NCBI RefSeq assembly: GCF_001654985.1
Contig: NZ_LXEU01000049.1
Coordinates: 62,001 to 126,000, forward strand
Length of the DNA stretch: 64,000 nucleotides
From: Kluyvera georgiana ATCC 51603
GTDB taxonomy: Bacteria; Pseudomonadota; Gammaproteobacteria; Enterobacterales; Enterobacteriaceae
Direction of reading: 5' to 3'
The notes under the pieces were generated by a model. The model was given only the letters and a program-made list of their open reading frames with translations, did no database searches and was not told the DNA's origin. Within the stretch, counting starts at the first letter, position 1; the number at the start of each line of letters is the position of its first letter. The position numbers and the translations under genes were made by a program. Positions 15,942-24,252 of this stretch are shown piece after piece.

Positions 15942-17283
15942 TTCCCTGCTCCTGATAGCGCGCCACAACCTGGCGCACAAAGTGGTCGGTACTGCCGAGT
16001 GCGGTCGCTGGGTCCAGCAGTTGCGTGAGTTGCGCGGAAGAAAAATGCTGGCTTACCAGCGGATCTTTTTCCAGCAGCGCTTGTAACGGGCAATCCAGCG
16101 CAATGGCCCGATGACAGATTTTTTCTACCTGATGATGAGCGTCGGCTTTGCCAATAAAGGCCGCCAGCGCCTGAGTAACGGATTCGGCCATAATCAGACC
16201 ATGGGTGATATCCAGATTGGCGCGCATTTTCGCCTCATTGACCTGCATACCGCGCAGCAGAAATTCACTGTTTTCCAGCACGCCGCCAGCCAACATCACC
16301 AATTCTGGCAGCGTTTCCCACTCGGCCTGCCAGCCACCTAGCGCGCGCTCATGCTGCTGAATTTGCGCGCCGTACAGCGTCGCCATCAGCCCAGGGATAC
16401 GCTGTACGGCGGCGAGAATGGCCGCACAGCTGACCGGATTACGCTTATGCGGCATGGCGGACGATCCGCCCCGGCCTTCGGTAATAGGTTCGCTCACCTC
16501 CGCCACTTCGGTTTGCATCAGCAGTGCGAAATCATTGGCAAATTTACCCAAGGTACCGCAGAGCCCGGCAAACCAGCCCGCCACTTCAATGATGCGGTCA
16601 CGCTGGCTGTGCCAGGGGGTGTCAGGAAGCGAGAGATTGAGCGTGTCGGCCAGCCGTTCTGCGACCTCTGGCCCCTTATCTTTCAGCGAGGCCAGCGTCC
16701 CCGCTGCGCCGCCAAACTGTAGCGCCAGCACCCGCGGGCGCAGTTCATCCAGTCGCTCTTGCCAGCGCAATAGCGCGTCGAGCGTACCGGCCAGCTTCAG
16801 ACCAAAGGTGATGGGCAGCGCGTGCTGCATCCAGGTGCGGCCCGGCATCAGCGTGTGCTGATGCCGATTAATTTGTTCAGCCAGCACCTGGGTGAGGCGT
16901 CGAAGGCGGACTTGCGTCTCATCAAGCGCCTTGCGCAGCTGTAAAATCAGCCCGGTATCAATGGCGTCCTGGCTGGTCGCCCCCCAGTGGACGTAGCGCG
17001 CGGCTTCAGGATCGTGCGCTTTCACGCGCTGCGTCAGTTGTTTAACCAGCGGAATCGCCAGATTACCGGCATCGGCGGCCGCCCTCGCCAGCACGGGTAA
17101 ATCCAGAGACTGCGCCTGACAGGCTGCGACGATCGGCGCAACCGCAGCATCGGGTATCACCCGACACTGCGCCTGTGCGGTCGCGAGCGCCGCCTCGAAA
17201 TCCAGCATCCCCTGCACCGTTTGCTGGTCGCTGAAAAAATCCGTCAGCGCCTGGGTACGCAATAGCGGGGTCAACAAACTCAT
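15919..17283 (-). CDS. pcaB: 3-carboxy-cis,cis-muconate cycloisomerase
   Basis: A 454-aa protein of the fumarase/aspartase superfamily that cyclises 3-carboxy-cis,cis-muconate to gamma-carboxymuconolactone. Superfamily regions are visible: TSQDAIDTG, and the signature loop GGSSAMPHKRNPVSCA (~270-285). AAGGAGCTGGA precedes ATG 17283. It lies 9 bp after pcaF and overlaps pcaD, in the middle of the operon. Confidence 0.95.
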   Translation of the reverse strand: MSLLTPLLRTQALTDFFSDQQTVQGMLDFEAALATAQAQCRVIPDAAVAPIVAACQAQSLDLPVLARAAADAGNLAIPLVKQLTQRVKAHDPEAARYVHWGATSQDAIDTGLILQLRKALDETQVRLRRLTQVLAEQINRHQHTLMPGRTWMQHALPITFGLKLAGTLDALLRWQERLDELRPRVLALQFGGAAGTLASLKDKGPEVAERLADTLNLSLPDTPWHSQRDRIIEVAGWFAGLCGTLGKFANDFALLMQTEVAEVSEPITEGRGGSSAMPHKRNPVSCAAILAAVQRIPGLMATLYGAQIQQHERALGGWQAEWETLPELVMLAGGVLENSEFLLRGMQVNEAKMRANLDITHGLIMAESVTQALAAFIGKADAHHQVEKICHRAIALDCPLQALLEKDPLVSQHFSSAQLTQLLDPATALGSTDHFVRQVVARYQEQGNEYPLLP

Positions 17284-17292
17284 TCCAGCTCC

Positions 17293-18495
17293 TTATACGC
17301 GTTCAATAATCAGCGCGATCCCCTGGCCGACGCCGATACACATCGTACATAGCGCATAACGCCCACCGGTACGACGCAGCTGGTAGGCAGCGGTCATCGC
17401 CAGCCGTCCACCGGAGGCGCCCAGCGGATGCCCCAGCGCAATCGCCCCACCGTGCGGGTTAACGTGCGCGGCATCATCCGGCAGACCTAAATCGCGCAGC
17501 ACGGCCAGCGCCTGAGCGGCGAAAGCTTCATTCAACTCGATAACGTCCATTTGCGCCAGCGTCAGTCCCGTTTGTGCCAGAACTTTTCGTACGGCCGGTG
17601 CCGGTCCAAACCCCATAATGCGCGGCGCGACGCCGGCGGTTGCGACCCCGACGACGCGAGCCAGCGGCTGCAAATCATTCTGCGCCATCGCCTGTTCGCT
17701 GGCTAACAACAGCGCACAGGCGCCATCGTTCACCCCGGACGCATTGCCCGCGGTGACGGTTGCATCCGGACGCACTACGCCTTTCAGTTTCGCCAACGCC
17801 TCAAGCGAAGTGCTGCGTGGATGTTCATCCCGGGCAAAACACAGGGCTTCGCCTTTGCGCTGCGGGATCCACACCGGGATCAGCTCGTCATTAAACGCGC
17901 CATTGGCCTGCGCCTGTGCGGTACGCTGCTGGCTACGCAGCGCAAAAGCATCCTGGTCGGCACGGGAAATGGCAAAATCGGTCGCCACGTTTTCCGCCGT
18001 CTCCGGCATGGAATCCACACCGTACAGTGCCTTCATTTGCGCGTTAATAAAACGCCAGCCGATGGTCGTGTCTTCCATTTTCATGGTACGGCTGAACGCG
18101 CTTTCGGCTTTACCCATCACGAACGGCGCACGCGACATGCTCTCTACGCCGCCCGCAATCATCAACTGCGTTTCACCACTTTTAATCGCCCGCGCCGCCA
18201 CGCCGATGGCATCAAGGCTGGAGCCGCAAAGACGGTTGATGGTGCTACCCGGTACCGACTCCGGCAACCCGGCCAACAGCAACGCCATACGCGCGACGTT
18301 GCGGTTATCTTCCCCAGCCTGATTGGCGCAGCCATAAATCACATCGTCAATACGAGACGGATCCAGCCCACTATTGCGCTCCATTAGCGCCTTCAGCGGC
18401 AGAGCGGCCAAATCGTCAGCGCGTACACTCGCCAGAGTACCACCAAAACGACCGAACGGTGTGCGTACCGCGTCGCAGATAAATGCTTGATTCAT
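17293..18495 (-). CDS. pcaF: 3-oxoadipyl-CoA thiolase
   Basis: A 400-aa thiolase that cleaves 3-oxoadipyl-CoA to succinyl-CoA and acetyl-CoA. The acyl-accepting Cys is in NRLCGSSLDAIG (~C90), with the His of NPHGGAIALGHPLGASG and the second Cys in CTMCIGVGQG. It is close to PaaJ/PcaF. Three ATG codons lie in tandem (18501, 18498, 18495); 18495 has AAGGA at the best distance and matches MNQAFICDAVRTP of homologues. It follows pcaJ by 9 bp. Confidence 0.95.
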   Translation of the reverse strand: MNQAFICDAVRTPFGRFGGTLASVRADDLAALPLKALMERNSGLDPSRIDDVIYGCANQAGEDNRNVARMALLLAGLPESVPGSTINRLCGSSLDAIGVAARAIKSGETQLMIAGGVESMSRAPFVMGKAESAFSRTMKMEDTTIGWRFINAQMKALYGVDSMPETAENVATDFAISRADQDAFALRSQQRTAQAQANGAFNDELIPVWIPQRKGEALCFARDEHPRSTSLEALAKLKGVVRPDATVTAGNASGVNDGACALLLASEQAMAQNDLQPLARVVGVATAGVAPRIMGFGPAPAVRKVLAQTGLTLAQMDVIELNEAFAAQALAVLRDLGLPDDAAHVNPHGGAIALGHPLGASGGRLAMTAAYQLRRTGGRYALCTMCIGVGQGIALIIERV

Positions 18496-18504
18496 CATCA
18501 TTCC

Positions 18505-19161
18505 TTAGGCGCTTTCCGCGACCGCGTCGTAAGTCAGGGCAACAGGGGTAATACGCTGTAATTCATCAAAAGAGATGCCGTTGAAGATTTCGCGCACCAC
18601 CGGGCCGTTGGCGGTGATGTCAATCACGGCAAGATCGGTATAAATGCGGCTGACGCAGCCCACGCCGGTTAACGGATAAGTACAGTGCCCCACTAACTTA
18701 CACTCTCCGTCGCGCGTCAGGTGATCCATCATCACGAACACCTGGCGTGCGCCGACCGCCAGATCCATCGCCCCGCCGACGGCGGGGATCGCGTCCGGTG
18801 CGCCAGTGCTCCAGTTAGCGAGGTCGCCAGCGGCAGAAACCTGGTAGGCACCCAGCACGCAAATATCCAGATGGCCGCCACGCATCATGGCGAAGGAGTC
18901 ACCGTGGTGGAAATAACAGCCGCCCTGCAGCAGAGTCACGTACTCTTTGCCGGCGTTAATCAGCTCCGGATCTTCTTCACCGGGTGCCGGTTTCGGTCCC
19001 ATACCCAGCAGTCCGTTTTCGCTGTGTAAAAAGACCTCTTTGTCAGACGGCAGATAGTTGGCGATACGAGTAGGCAGACCAATTCCCAGATTCACATAGG
19101 CGCCTTCCGGAATATCCTGCGCCACGCGCTTTGCCATATCATCACGAGACAGTTTTTGCAT
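18505..19161 (-). CDS. pcaJ: 3-oxoadipate CoA-transferase subunit B
   Basis: A 218-aa beta subunit of succinyl-CoA:3-oxoadipate CoA-transferase. The catalytic Glu of this family lies in the block SENGLLGMGP (~50-59), and GGAMDLAVGARQVFVMMDH is typical of subunit B. ATG 19161 is chosen because of AAGGAG 6 nt upstream; the longer ORF would run into pcaI. It is 10 bp downstream of pcaI, its partner subunit. Confidence 0.95.
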   Translation of the reverse strand: MQKLSRDDMAKRVAQDIPEGAYVNLGIGLPTRIANYLPSDKEVFLHSENGLLGMGPKPAPGEEDPELINAGKEYVTLLQGGCYFHHGDSFAMMRGGHLDICVLGAYQVSAAGDLANWSTGAPDAIPAVGGAMDLAVGARQVFVMMDHLTRDGECKLVGHCTYPLTGVGCVSRIYTDLAVIDITANGPVVREIFNGISFDELQRITPVALTYDAVAESA

Positions 19162-19171
19162 TTTGGGCTCC

Positions 19172-19861
19172 TTAAGCTCGCTGCGCCTTGGCGGTGAAAG
19201 ATTCCTGCGCGAACACGCGCTGCACGAAAATGCCTGGCGTGACGACGTTTTCCGGGTCCAGTTCGCCGAGCGCAACCTTGCTGGCAACTTCTACAATGGT
19301 GGTTTTCGCCGCCGTGGCCATGATTGGGCCAAAGTTACGCGCGGCTTTGCGGTAGACCAGGTTACCCCAACGGTCGGCCTGATGAGCTTTAATCAGCGCA
19401 AAGTCAGCGCTAATCGGGTATTCCAGCACATAGTGGCGGCCGTCAATTTCGCGGGTTTCTTTGCCTTCCGACAGCGGCGTGCCGTAGCCCGTTGGGGTAA
19501 AAATGGCGCCAAGACCTGCGCCCGCAGCCTGAATGCGAGCGGCCAGGTTCCCCTGCGGGACCAGTTCCAGCTCCACTTTGCCGCGGCGATACAGGTCATC
19601 GAAAATTTGTGAGTCGACCTGGCGTGGGAATGAGCAGATCATTTTGCGTACGCGCCCGGCCTTCAGCAGCGCCGCGAGGCCGATTTCGCCGTTTCCGGCG
19701 TTGTTATTGATAATGGTCAGGTCACGTGCGCCCTGTTCAATCAACGCATCAATCAGCAGCGTCGGCTGCCCGGCGGGCCCAAAGCCGCCGATCATAATGG
19801 TCGCCCCATCGTGGATACCCGCGACGGCATCCGCCAGCGTCGGCACACTTTTATCAATCAT
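19172..19861 (-). CDS. pcaI: 3-oxoadipate CoA-transferase subunit A
   Basis: A 229-aa alpha subunit of the CoA-transferase that activates 3-oxoadipate with succinyl-CoA. The glycine-rich IGGFGPAGQPTLLIDAL (~23-39) and NNAGNGEIGLAALL match subunit A signatures. GAGGAG lies before ATG 19861. It is the first gene of the pca operon and faces pcaR across a 167-bp spacer with PcaR-like sites. Confidence 0.95.
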   Translation of the reverse strand: MIDKSVPTLADAVAGIHDGATIMIGGFGPAGQPTLLIDALIEQGARDLTIINNNAGNGEIGLAALLKAGRVRKMICSFPRQVDSQIFDDLYRRGKVELELVPQGNLAARIQAAGAGLGAIFTPTGYGTPLSEGKETREIDGRHYVLEYPISADFALIKAHQADRWGNLVYRKAARNFGPIMATAAKTTIVEVASKVALGELDPENVVTPGIFVQRVFAQESFTAKAQRA

Positions 19862-19877
19862 CAGGTTGCTCCTCGTT

Positions 19878-19976
19878 GTGCGGTTATCGCACTAATATTC
19901 GTTGTTCGCACAAAATGTGACCTGCTTAACGATGCCGGTCAAGGGCGATAATCGAAATATGGTGCGATAATCGAAC
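19878..19976. promoter_or_regulatory. Three PcaR/PobR-type 15-mer operators in the pcaI-pcaR spacer
   Basis: Copies read GTGCGGTTATCGCAC (19878-19892), GGGCGATAATCGAAA (19943-19957) and GTGCGATAATCGAAC (19962-19976). The last two are 19 bp apart in direct orientation. The core CGATAATCG-like palindrome and GTGCG/GTTCG flanks resemble the Pseudomonas PcaR site recalled as GTTCGATAATCGCAC. The first copy sits 17 bp before the pcaI start, the others nearer pcaR, so both activation of pca genes and self-control of pcaR are plausible. Confidence 0.7.
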
Positions 19977-20028
19977 ATCGTGTATGTTTAGGCTAAGAAT
20001 GTGATCGGCGGCATAAACGGAGAGAAAA

Positions 20029-20835
20029 ATGGAGAAACATCCAGACGATATTTTGACGGGCGATAGCGACCCGTTTAAAGGGGACCCTAATTTTATGGCC
20101 TCGCTGGCGCGCGGGCTGGAGGTGATTCAGGCCTTCACGCCGCAGCGCCGGCTGCTGTCGATTTCGCAAATCAGCCAGAAGACGGGCATCCCTCGCGCTG
20201 CGGTACGCCGCTGCCTCTATACGCTTGGCAAACTGGGTTTTGTCTACGCCGAGGATGGTAAGAACTTTCAGCTACGCCCGCGCATTTTGTCGCTGGGACA
20301 CGCATGGTTAGCCTCAACGCCGCTGGCCCGTTCTGCGCAGCCGGTGCTAAAACATTTGAGCGATATGCTTAATGAGTCGTGCTCAATCGCTACCCTGGAC
20401 GGCGACGATATTCTCTATATCGCCCGCGCTTCCAGCTCGCGCATCATGACCATAGACCTCGATATCGGCAGCCGTCTGCCGGCGTGGTCAACCTCAATGG
20501 GGCGCGTGCTGTTGAGCTACCAGCCGGAAGAAAAGCTCAACGATATGCTGGCTCGCATCACCATGATCCGCTATACCCCGCAGACGATTTCGTCCGTCAG
20601 TAAGCTACGCAGCGAGCTGAAGGCGGTACGTCAACAGGGGTATGCGTTAAACGATCAGGAGCTGGAGATGGGGCTGCGTTCGTTGGCGGTGCCGCTGTTT
20701 AATTCACAGGGCCAGGTTGAGGCGGCGCTGAACGTCGGTGTTCATGCCGGACAGGTATCCGCGGCTGAATTGCTGGATCGCGTGTTGCCCGAACTGCAAA
20801 AAGCCGCATCAGAGCTGACGCTTTTGCTGCGCTAG
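20029..20835 (+). CDS. pcaR: IclR-family regulator of the pca genes
   Basis: A 268-aa IclR protein. Residues ~25-85 form the winged HTH (SISQISQKTGIPRAAVRRCLYTL). Residues ~95-265 form the effector domain (DGDDILYIARASSSRIMTI, MGRVLLSY, ALNDQELEMGLRSLAVPL). PcaR/PcaU relatives bind beta-ketoadipate or protocatechuate and activate pca genes. The divergent position next to pcaI and the repeated operators support the assignment. GGAGAGAAAA precedes ATG. Its stop overlaps the smrA stop (CTAG at 20832-20835). Confidence 0.92.
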   Translation: MEKHPDDILTGDSDPFKGDPNFMASLARGLEVIQAFTPQRRLLSISQISQKTGIPRAAVRRCLYTLGKLGFVYAEDGKNFQLRPRILSLGHAWLASTPLARSAQPVLKHLSDMLNESCSIATLDGDDILYIARASSSRIMTIDLDIGSRLPAWSTSMGRVLLSYQPEEKLNDMLARITMIRYTPQTISSVSKLRSELKAVRQQGYALNDQELEMGLRSLAVPLFNSQGQVEAALNVGVHAGQVSAAELLDRVLPELQKAASELTLLLR

Positions 20836-21395
20836 CGGCTGCGTTTAGCGTGACGCTCCCAGTTTTCCTGTTTCGCCGCCGCCGATTTACGCAGCGCGAC
20901 GTAACATGCGCCGCTGCCGCCATGATGCGGTAGCGCGCTACAGAATGCCTGAACGTCATCGAATTCGGTTAACCAGCGGGCAAGATAGCTGCGAATAATA
21001 TTGGCATGCGAGCCGTCCTCTTTGCCTTTACCATGAATAATCAGGATGTTGCGTAGATTGTCATGCTCAGCCTGCAGAATAAAAGCAAACAGACTCTGAC
21101 GGCACTGTTCAACGGTCTGCTGACGCAGATCCAGGCTGGCCTGCTGGCTGTATTTCCCCTGCCGCAGTTTATCCAGAACGCCGATTTGTAGCCCTTCACG
21201 CTTAAACTCCAGCGGGGTGGCAAGCGGGACAATGTCGAGAAAACCGGTGGTGAGAAAATTATCGAGCTGCAGTGTATCCACCTGCTGGCGGGTTCGGGCG
21301 TTGCGGACGGGCTGCCAATGAACGTCGCTGTGGCGCTTCAGCGGCTGGACATCCTCCATGGCGTCAAGAAACAGCGATTTGTCGTCAAGATTCAT
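20832..21395 (-). CDS. smrA: Smr-domain DNA endonuclease SmrA
   Basis: A 187-aa protein with an Smr (small MutS-related) domain: DLRQQTVEQC (LDLRG-like motif, ~90-99), and HGKGKEDGSH (~125-134, the HGxG motif), then the C-terminal HHGGSGACYVALRK. E. coli SmrA/YdaL has nicking endonuclease activity in vitro. ATG 21395 follows GGGAGGAATTCTC. The gene is convergent with pcaR with overlapping stop codons, so there is no room for a separate terminator. Confidence 0.92.
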   Translation of the reverse strand: MNLDDKSLFLDAMEDVQPLKRHSDVHWQPVRNARTRQQVDTLQLDNFLTTGFLDIVPLATPLEFKREGLQIGVLDKLRQGKYSQQASLDLRQQTVEQCRQSLFAFILQAEHDNLRNILIIHGKGKEDGSHANIIRSYLARWLTEFDDVQAFCSALPHHGGSGACYVALRKSAAAKQENWERHAKRSR

Positions 21396-21587
21396 GAGAA
21401 TTCCTCCCTTATTACCACAGGCGGATACTATAGCCGCGCGGTCGCGCAGGCTCAACGCTTTTCCCTTTCAGCCAAAACTATTGGCATGTAAAATATACGA
21501 AGCGGCAATCAATTCCCTGAGCTTATTATTTAACCAAAACTTAAATAATATAAATCCACAATTAATTATCGATTCCTGTTTATAATA

Positions 21588-21603
21588 CGTGAAATAAATC
21601 ACC
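21588..21603. promoter_or_regulatory. Candidate CRP site upstream of the McaS-type sRNA
   Basis: GTGA (21589-21592), a 6-bp spacer, then TCAC (21599-21602) gives a near-palindromic CRP half-site pair. In E. coli mcaS is activated by CRP. The centre is about 53 bp from the predicted RNA start, not a textbook distance, so either the start or the site is slightly misplaced. Confidence 0.4.
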
Positions 21604-21648
21604 AAGAATTGTCTGGAAAATAAGCTCAGACCCGTTATAAATAGTAAT

Positions 21649-21740
21649 ACCCGCTGCGCGGAGCAAAATGTGGGAAACGGTACGGACACACCTGTGTGGT
21701 TGCTGCGGGGTCTGGCGATGTCGACAGACCCCGATTTTTA
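21649..21740 (+). ncRNA. mcaS: McaS-type Hfq-dependent small RNA
   Basis: The segment begins ACCCGCTGCGCGGAGCAAAA and ends in a terminator with arms GGGGTCTG and CAGACCCC around GCGATGTCGA, followed by a T-tract. E. coli McaS, as remembered, begins ACCGGCGCAGAGGAGACAA and ends with GTCTGGCGGATGTCGACAGAC, with the same TGTGTG stretch before it. The location next to smrA (ydaL) also agrees. A TATAAA -10 lies at 21636-21641. McaS regulates csgD, flhDC and pga mRNAs and sequesters CsrA in E. coli; the GGA-containing loops (GCGGAGC) are kept here. Confidence 0.8.
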
Positions 21741-21988
21741 TTCTGCATCATTCTTCATATTTTTCTTTGCTTTTCCTTCAATGAGATACCTTTTACTCTG
21801 CGTTTACTGGGCTATATTTCCGTGGAACCCTGATCCGATTATTATTCGATTTAACCGTACTTTACTGTTGATTATAAATAAACCCCCTTGTTTGCATGGT
21901 TATACATCGGAGGTATAGAGTCAGCCGCCGTTCACATGCTATGGTGTTGAACAGGAATAATTTGCCTGGACATATATAGAGAGTGCGC

Positions 21989-22504
21989 ATGCTGACGTTA
22001 CTTGAAGATAAAATTGCCACGCCGCTCGGCCCTCTGTGGATTCTGTGCGATGAAAACTTTCATTTGCGCGCCGTTGAGTGGGAAGAACACAGCGACCGTA
22101 TGGAGCAACTGTTGGATATCCACTACCGTGCTGAAGGCTATACTCGCGTCACGTCGCGCAACCCTGGTGGACTCAGTCAGCAGTTAACGAACTATTTTGA
22201 CGGCGATCTGGCGGTGATTGAGACACTGCCTACGGCCACCGCCGGTACCCCATTTCAGCGCGAAGTCTGGCAAACCCTGCGTACCATACCCTGCGGCCAG
22301 GTGATGCACTACGGGCAGTTAGCCGATCGGCTCGGTCGTCCAGGGGCCGCCCGCGCAGTCGGCGCCGCCAATGGCGCTAACCCGGTGAGTATCGTCGTCC
22401 CCTGCCATCGCGTGATCGGTCGCAATGGCACCATGACCGGTTATGCCGGTGGCGTACAGCGTAAAGAGTGGCTTCTACGGCATGAAGGCTATCTGCTGCT
22501 TTGA
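21989..22504 (+). CDS. ogt: Methylated-DNA--protein-cysteine methyltransferase Ogt
   Basis: A 171-aa repair protein that removes alkyl groups from O6-alkylguanine and O4-alkylthymine by suicide transfer to its cysteine. The active-site motif is [12 protein letters not shown] (Cys near 139), with [14 protein letters not shown] as the DNA-recognition helix. ATG 21989 is chosen over the GTG at 21983 by length match with E. coli Ogt. As in E. coli it precedes fnr, in the same orientation here. Confidence 0.95.
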   Translation: MLTLLEDKIATPLGPLWILCDENFHLRAVEWEEHSDRMEQLLDIHYRAEGYTRVTSRNPGGLSQQLTNYFDGDLAVIETLPTATAGTPFQREVWQTLRTIPCGQVMHYGQLADRLGRPGAARAVGAANGANPVSIVVPCHRVIGRNGTMTGYAGGVQRKEWLLRHEGYLLL

Positions 22505-22667
22505 TTTTCTGTGCCCTTTACGACTGGAACAGGCGCTTTTACACATCAACGCGCCTGAAAATTTGTACTACATATCAATGAGATATATCTCATTCTTTGC
22601 TATCCCATTTTAATCTTGGGTGAATACGCGCGTCGAGACTTACCTGCTCACCAAAAAGATGTTAAAA

Positions 22668-22681
22668 TTGACCAATATCAA
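22668..22681 (+). promoter_or_regulatory. FNR-box-like autoregulatory site upstream of fnr
   Basis: TTGAC-CAAT-ATCAA differs by one base from the FNR consensus TTGAT-N4-ATCAA. It lies 20 bp before the fnr start codon, where E. coli fnr is known to be self-repressed under anaerobic conditions. Confidence 0.75.
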
Positions 22682-22700
22682 TTACGGCTTGAGCAAACCT

Positions 22701-23453
22701 ATGATCCCGGAAAAGAGAATTATACGACGCATTCAGTCTGGCGGTTGCGCGATCCATTGTCAGGATTGCAGCATCAGCCAGCTTTGCATACCGTTCACTC
22801 TTAATGAGCATGAGCTTGATCAGCTGGATAATATTATCGAGCGCAAAAAGCCCATCCAGAAAGGGCAAACGTTATTCAAAGCCGGCGATGAACTGAAGTC
22901 TCTTTATGCGATCCGTTCCGGTACCATTAAGAGTTACACCATTACCGAGCAAGGCGACGAGCAAATCACCGGTTTCCATCTGGCCGGCGATTTAGTTGGC
23001 TTCGACGCTATCGGCACCGGTCATCACCCGAGCTTTGCTCAGGCGCTGGAAACCTCCATGGTGTGCGAAATCCCGTTTGAGACTCTTGACGATCTCTCCG
23101 GTAAAATGCCCAATCTGCGTCAGCAGATGATGCGTCTCATGAGCGGTGAGATCAAAGGCGATCAGGACATGATCCTGCTGCTGTCGAAGAAAAACGCTGA
23201 AGAGCGCCTGGCTGCATTTATCTATAACCTGTCGCGCCGCTTCGCCCAGCGTGGTTTCTCGCCGCGTGAGTTCCGTCTCACCATGACCCGTGGCGATATC
23301 GGTAACTATCTGGGCCTGACGGTGGAAACTATCAGCCGACTGCTGGGTCGTTTCCAGAAAAGCGGTATGCTGGCCGTGAAAGGTAAATACATCACCATTG
23401 AAAACAGCGATGCGCTGGCAGTGCTGGCGGGCCATAGTCGTAACGTCGCCTGA
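22701..23453 (+). CDS. fnr: FNR, oxygen-sensing transcription factor
   Basis: A 250-aa CRP-family regulator of the anaerobic switch. Cluster ligands are at C20, C23, C29 ([11 protein letters not shown]) and the TSMVCEIPF cysteine (C122 region). The sensor beta-roll is followed by the dimer helix and the [16 protein letters not shown] (recognition residues E..SR). It is nearly identical to E. coli FNR. ATG 22701 gives the usual 250 aa; the longer ORF upstream crosses the FNR box. A strong terminator follows at 23480. Confidence 0.98.
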   Translation: MIPEKRIIRRIQSGGCAIHCQDCSISQLCIPFTLNEHELDQLDNIIERKKPIQKGQTLFKAGDELKSLYAIRSGTIKSYTITEQGDEQITGFHLAGDLVGFDAIGTGHHPSFAQALETSMVCEIPFETLDDLSGKMPNLRQQMMRLMSGEIKGDQDMILLLSKKNAEERLAAFIYNLSRRFAQRGFSPREFRLTMTRGDIGNYLGLTVETISRLLGRFQKSGMLAVKGKYITIENSDALAVLAGHSRNVA

Positions 23454-23475
23454 CCGCTGTTTCGTTCTACAATAA

Positions 23476-23501
23476 AAAACCCCGGCTTGCCGGGGTTTTT
23501 T
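23476..23501 (+). terminator. Rho-independent terminator of fnr
   Basis: CCCCGG-CTTG-CCGGGG stem followed by TTTTTT, preceded by an A-run, so it can serve both fnr and the convergent gene at 23513. Confidence 0.92.
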
Positions 23502-23512
23502 ATGTCATCTCT

Positions 23513-23998
23513 CTAATCAAACACGCCGTTAATCACCGACGTGACGATCGCTGTACTTAAGGCAATAAGCACAAGGTTATCGCCGATAACCTGCCATTCA
23601 TAGCCGGGATAATAAGGCAGTTGATTGAGCATCGACCCGGGGACCGTTTTTTTAGCGATACCCGGTGGCAGCGGTTTACCCCGCGCCAGATTTTTTGCAA
23701 TGCCCGGCGGCAAAGATTTGTAACCGGTCAGGCCGTAGCTAACGGCAAGCTGTCTGGCCGTTGCGTAGCTGATATCACGGTCAACGTGATCGGGTTTGCC
23801 ATAGTTCTTACGCGACGAAGAACGATGATCGTTATGCTGGTCTTTATCCCACTGCTGGCTGTTGCCTTTGTTGCTGTTGCCATGATTCCCGTTACCTTTA
23901 CCATGCCCGTTACCGGGGTCGGCAATAGCCGACGTCGCTCCCAGTGCCAATGCAAGCGCCGCGGCGAGCACCGTTGAGAATCTATATCGTTGAGACAT
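23513..23998 (-). CDS. CigR/RcnB-like exported protein
   Basis: A 161-aa secreted protein. Signal peptide residues ~1-26 end at SAIA. A low-complexity Gly/His/Asn/Lys stretch (DPGNGHGKGNGNHGNSNKG) follows. The C-terminal domain has the repeated LPPGIAKNLARGKPLPPGIAKK, then a hydrophobic region near 140-158. This arrangement is typical of the CigR (Salmonella anti-virulence regulator) and RcnB-like families. The His/Gly stretch could bind metal (inference). AAGGAAATCATC precedes ATG. It sits between fnr and uspE, which are adjacent or near-adjacent in relatives. Confidence 0.72.
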   Translation of the reverse strand: MSQRYRFSTVLAAALALALGATSAIADPGNGHGKGNGNHGNSNKGNSQQWDKDQHNDHRSSSRKNYGKPDHVDRDISYATARQLAVSYGLTGYKSLPPGIAKNLARGKPLPPGIAKKTVPGSMLNQLPYYPGYEWQVIGDNLVLIALSTAIVTSVINGVFD

Positions 23999-24252
23999 GA
24001 TGATTTCCTTATGTACAGGCAGACATTAGAAATTTATATCATTGTGATAAAAATAACCTACGCAATAAATCTGAATTTTTGAATTTCGCCAAATGCCCCG
24101 AGCCATCGGGGACGACAGGTTAATTCACCAGGCTTAAGGAAAGTTTATTTATCCTGTTTATTGATCTTGCGAAGGTTCTCCCCTGTTTCAATCCCACTAT
24201 ATGAGTTATCTTTTACTTACAAACTGTGGTTACAGCTGTAAGGAGACCCTGT

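Noticed and set aside
21670..21918. 82-aa frame after smrA
   Set aside because: It starts inside the McaS-type RNA and its terminator; no ribosome site or conserved features.
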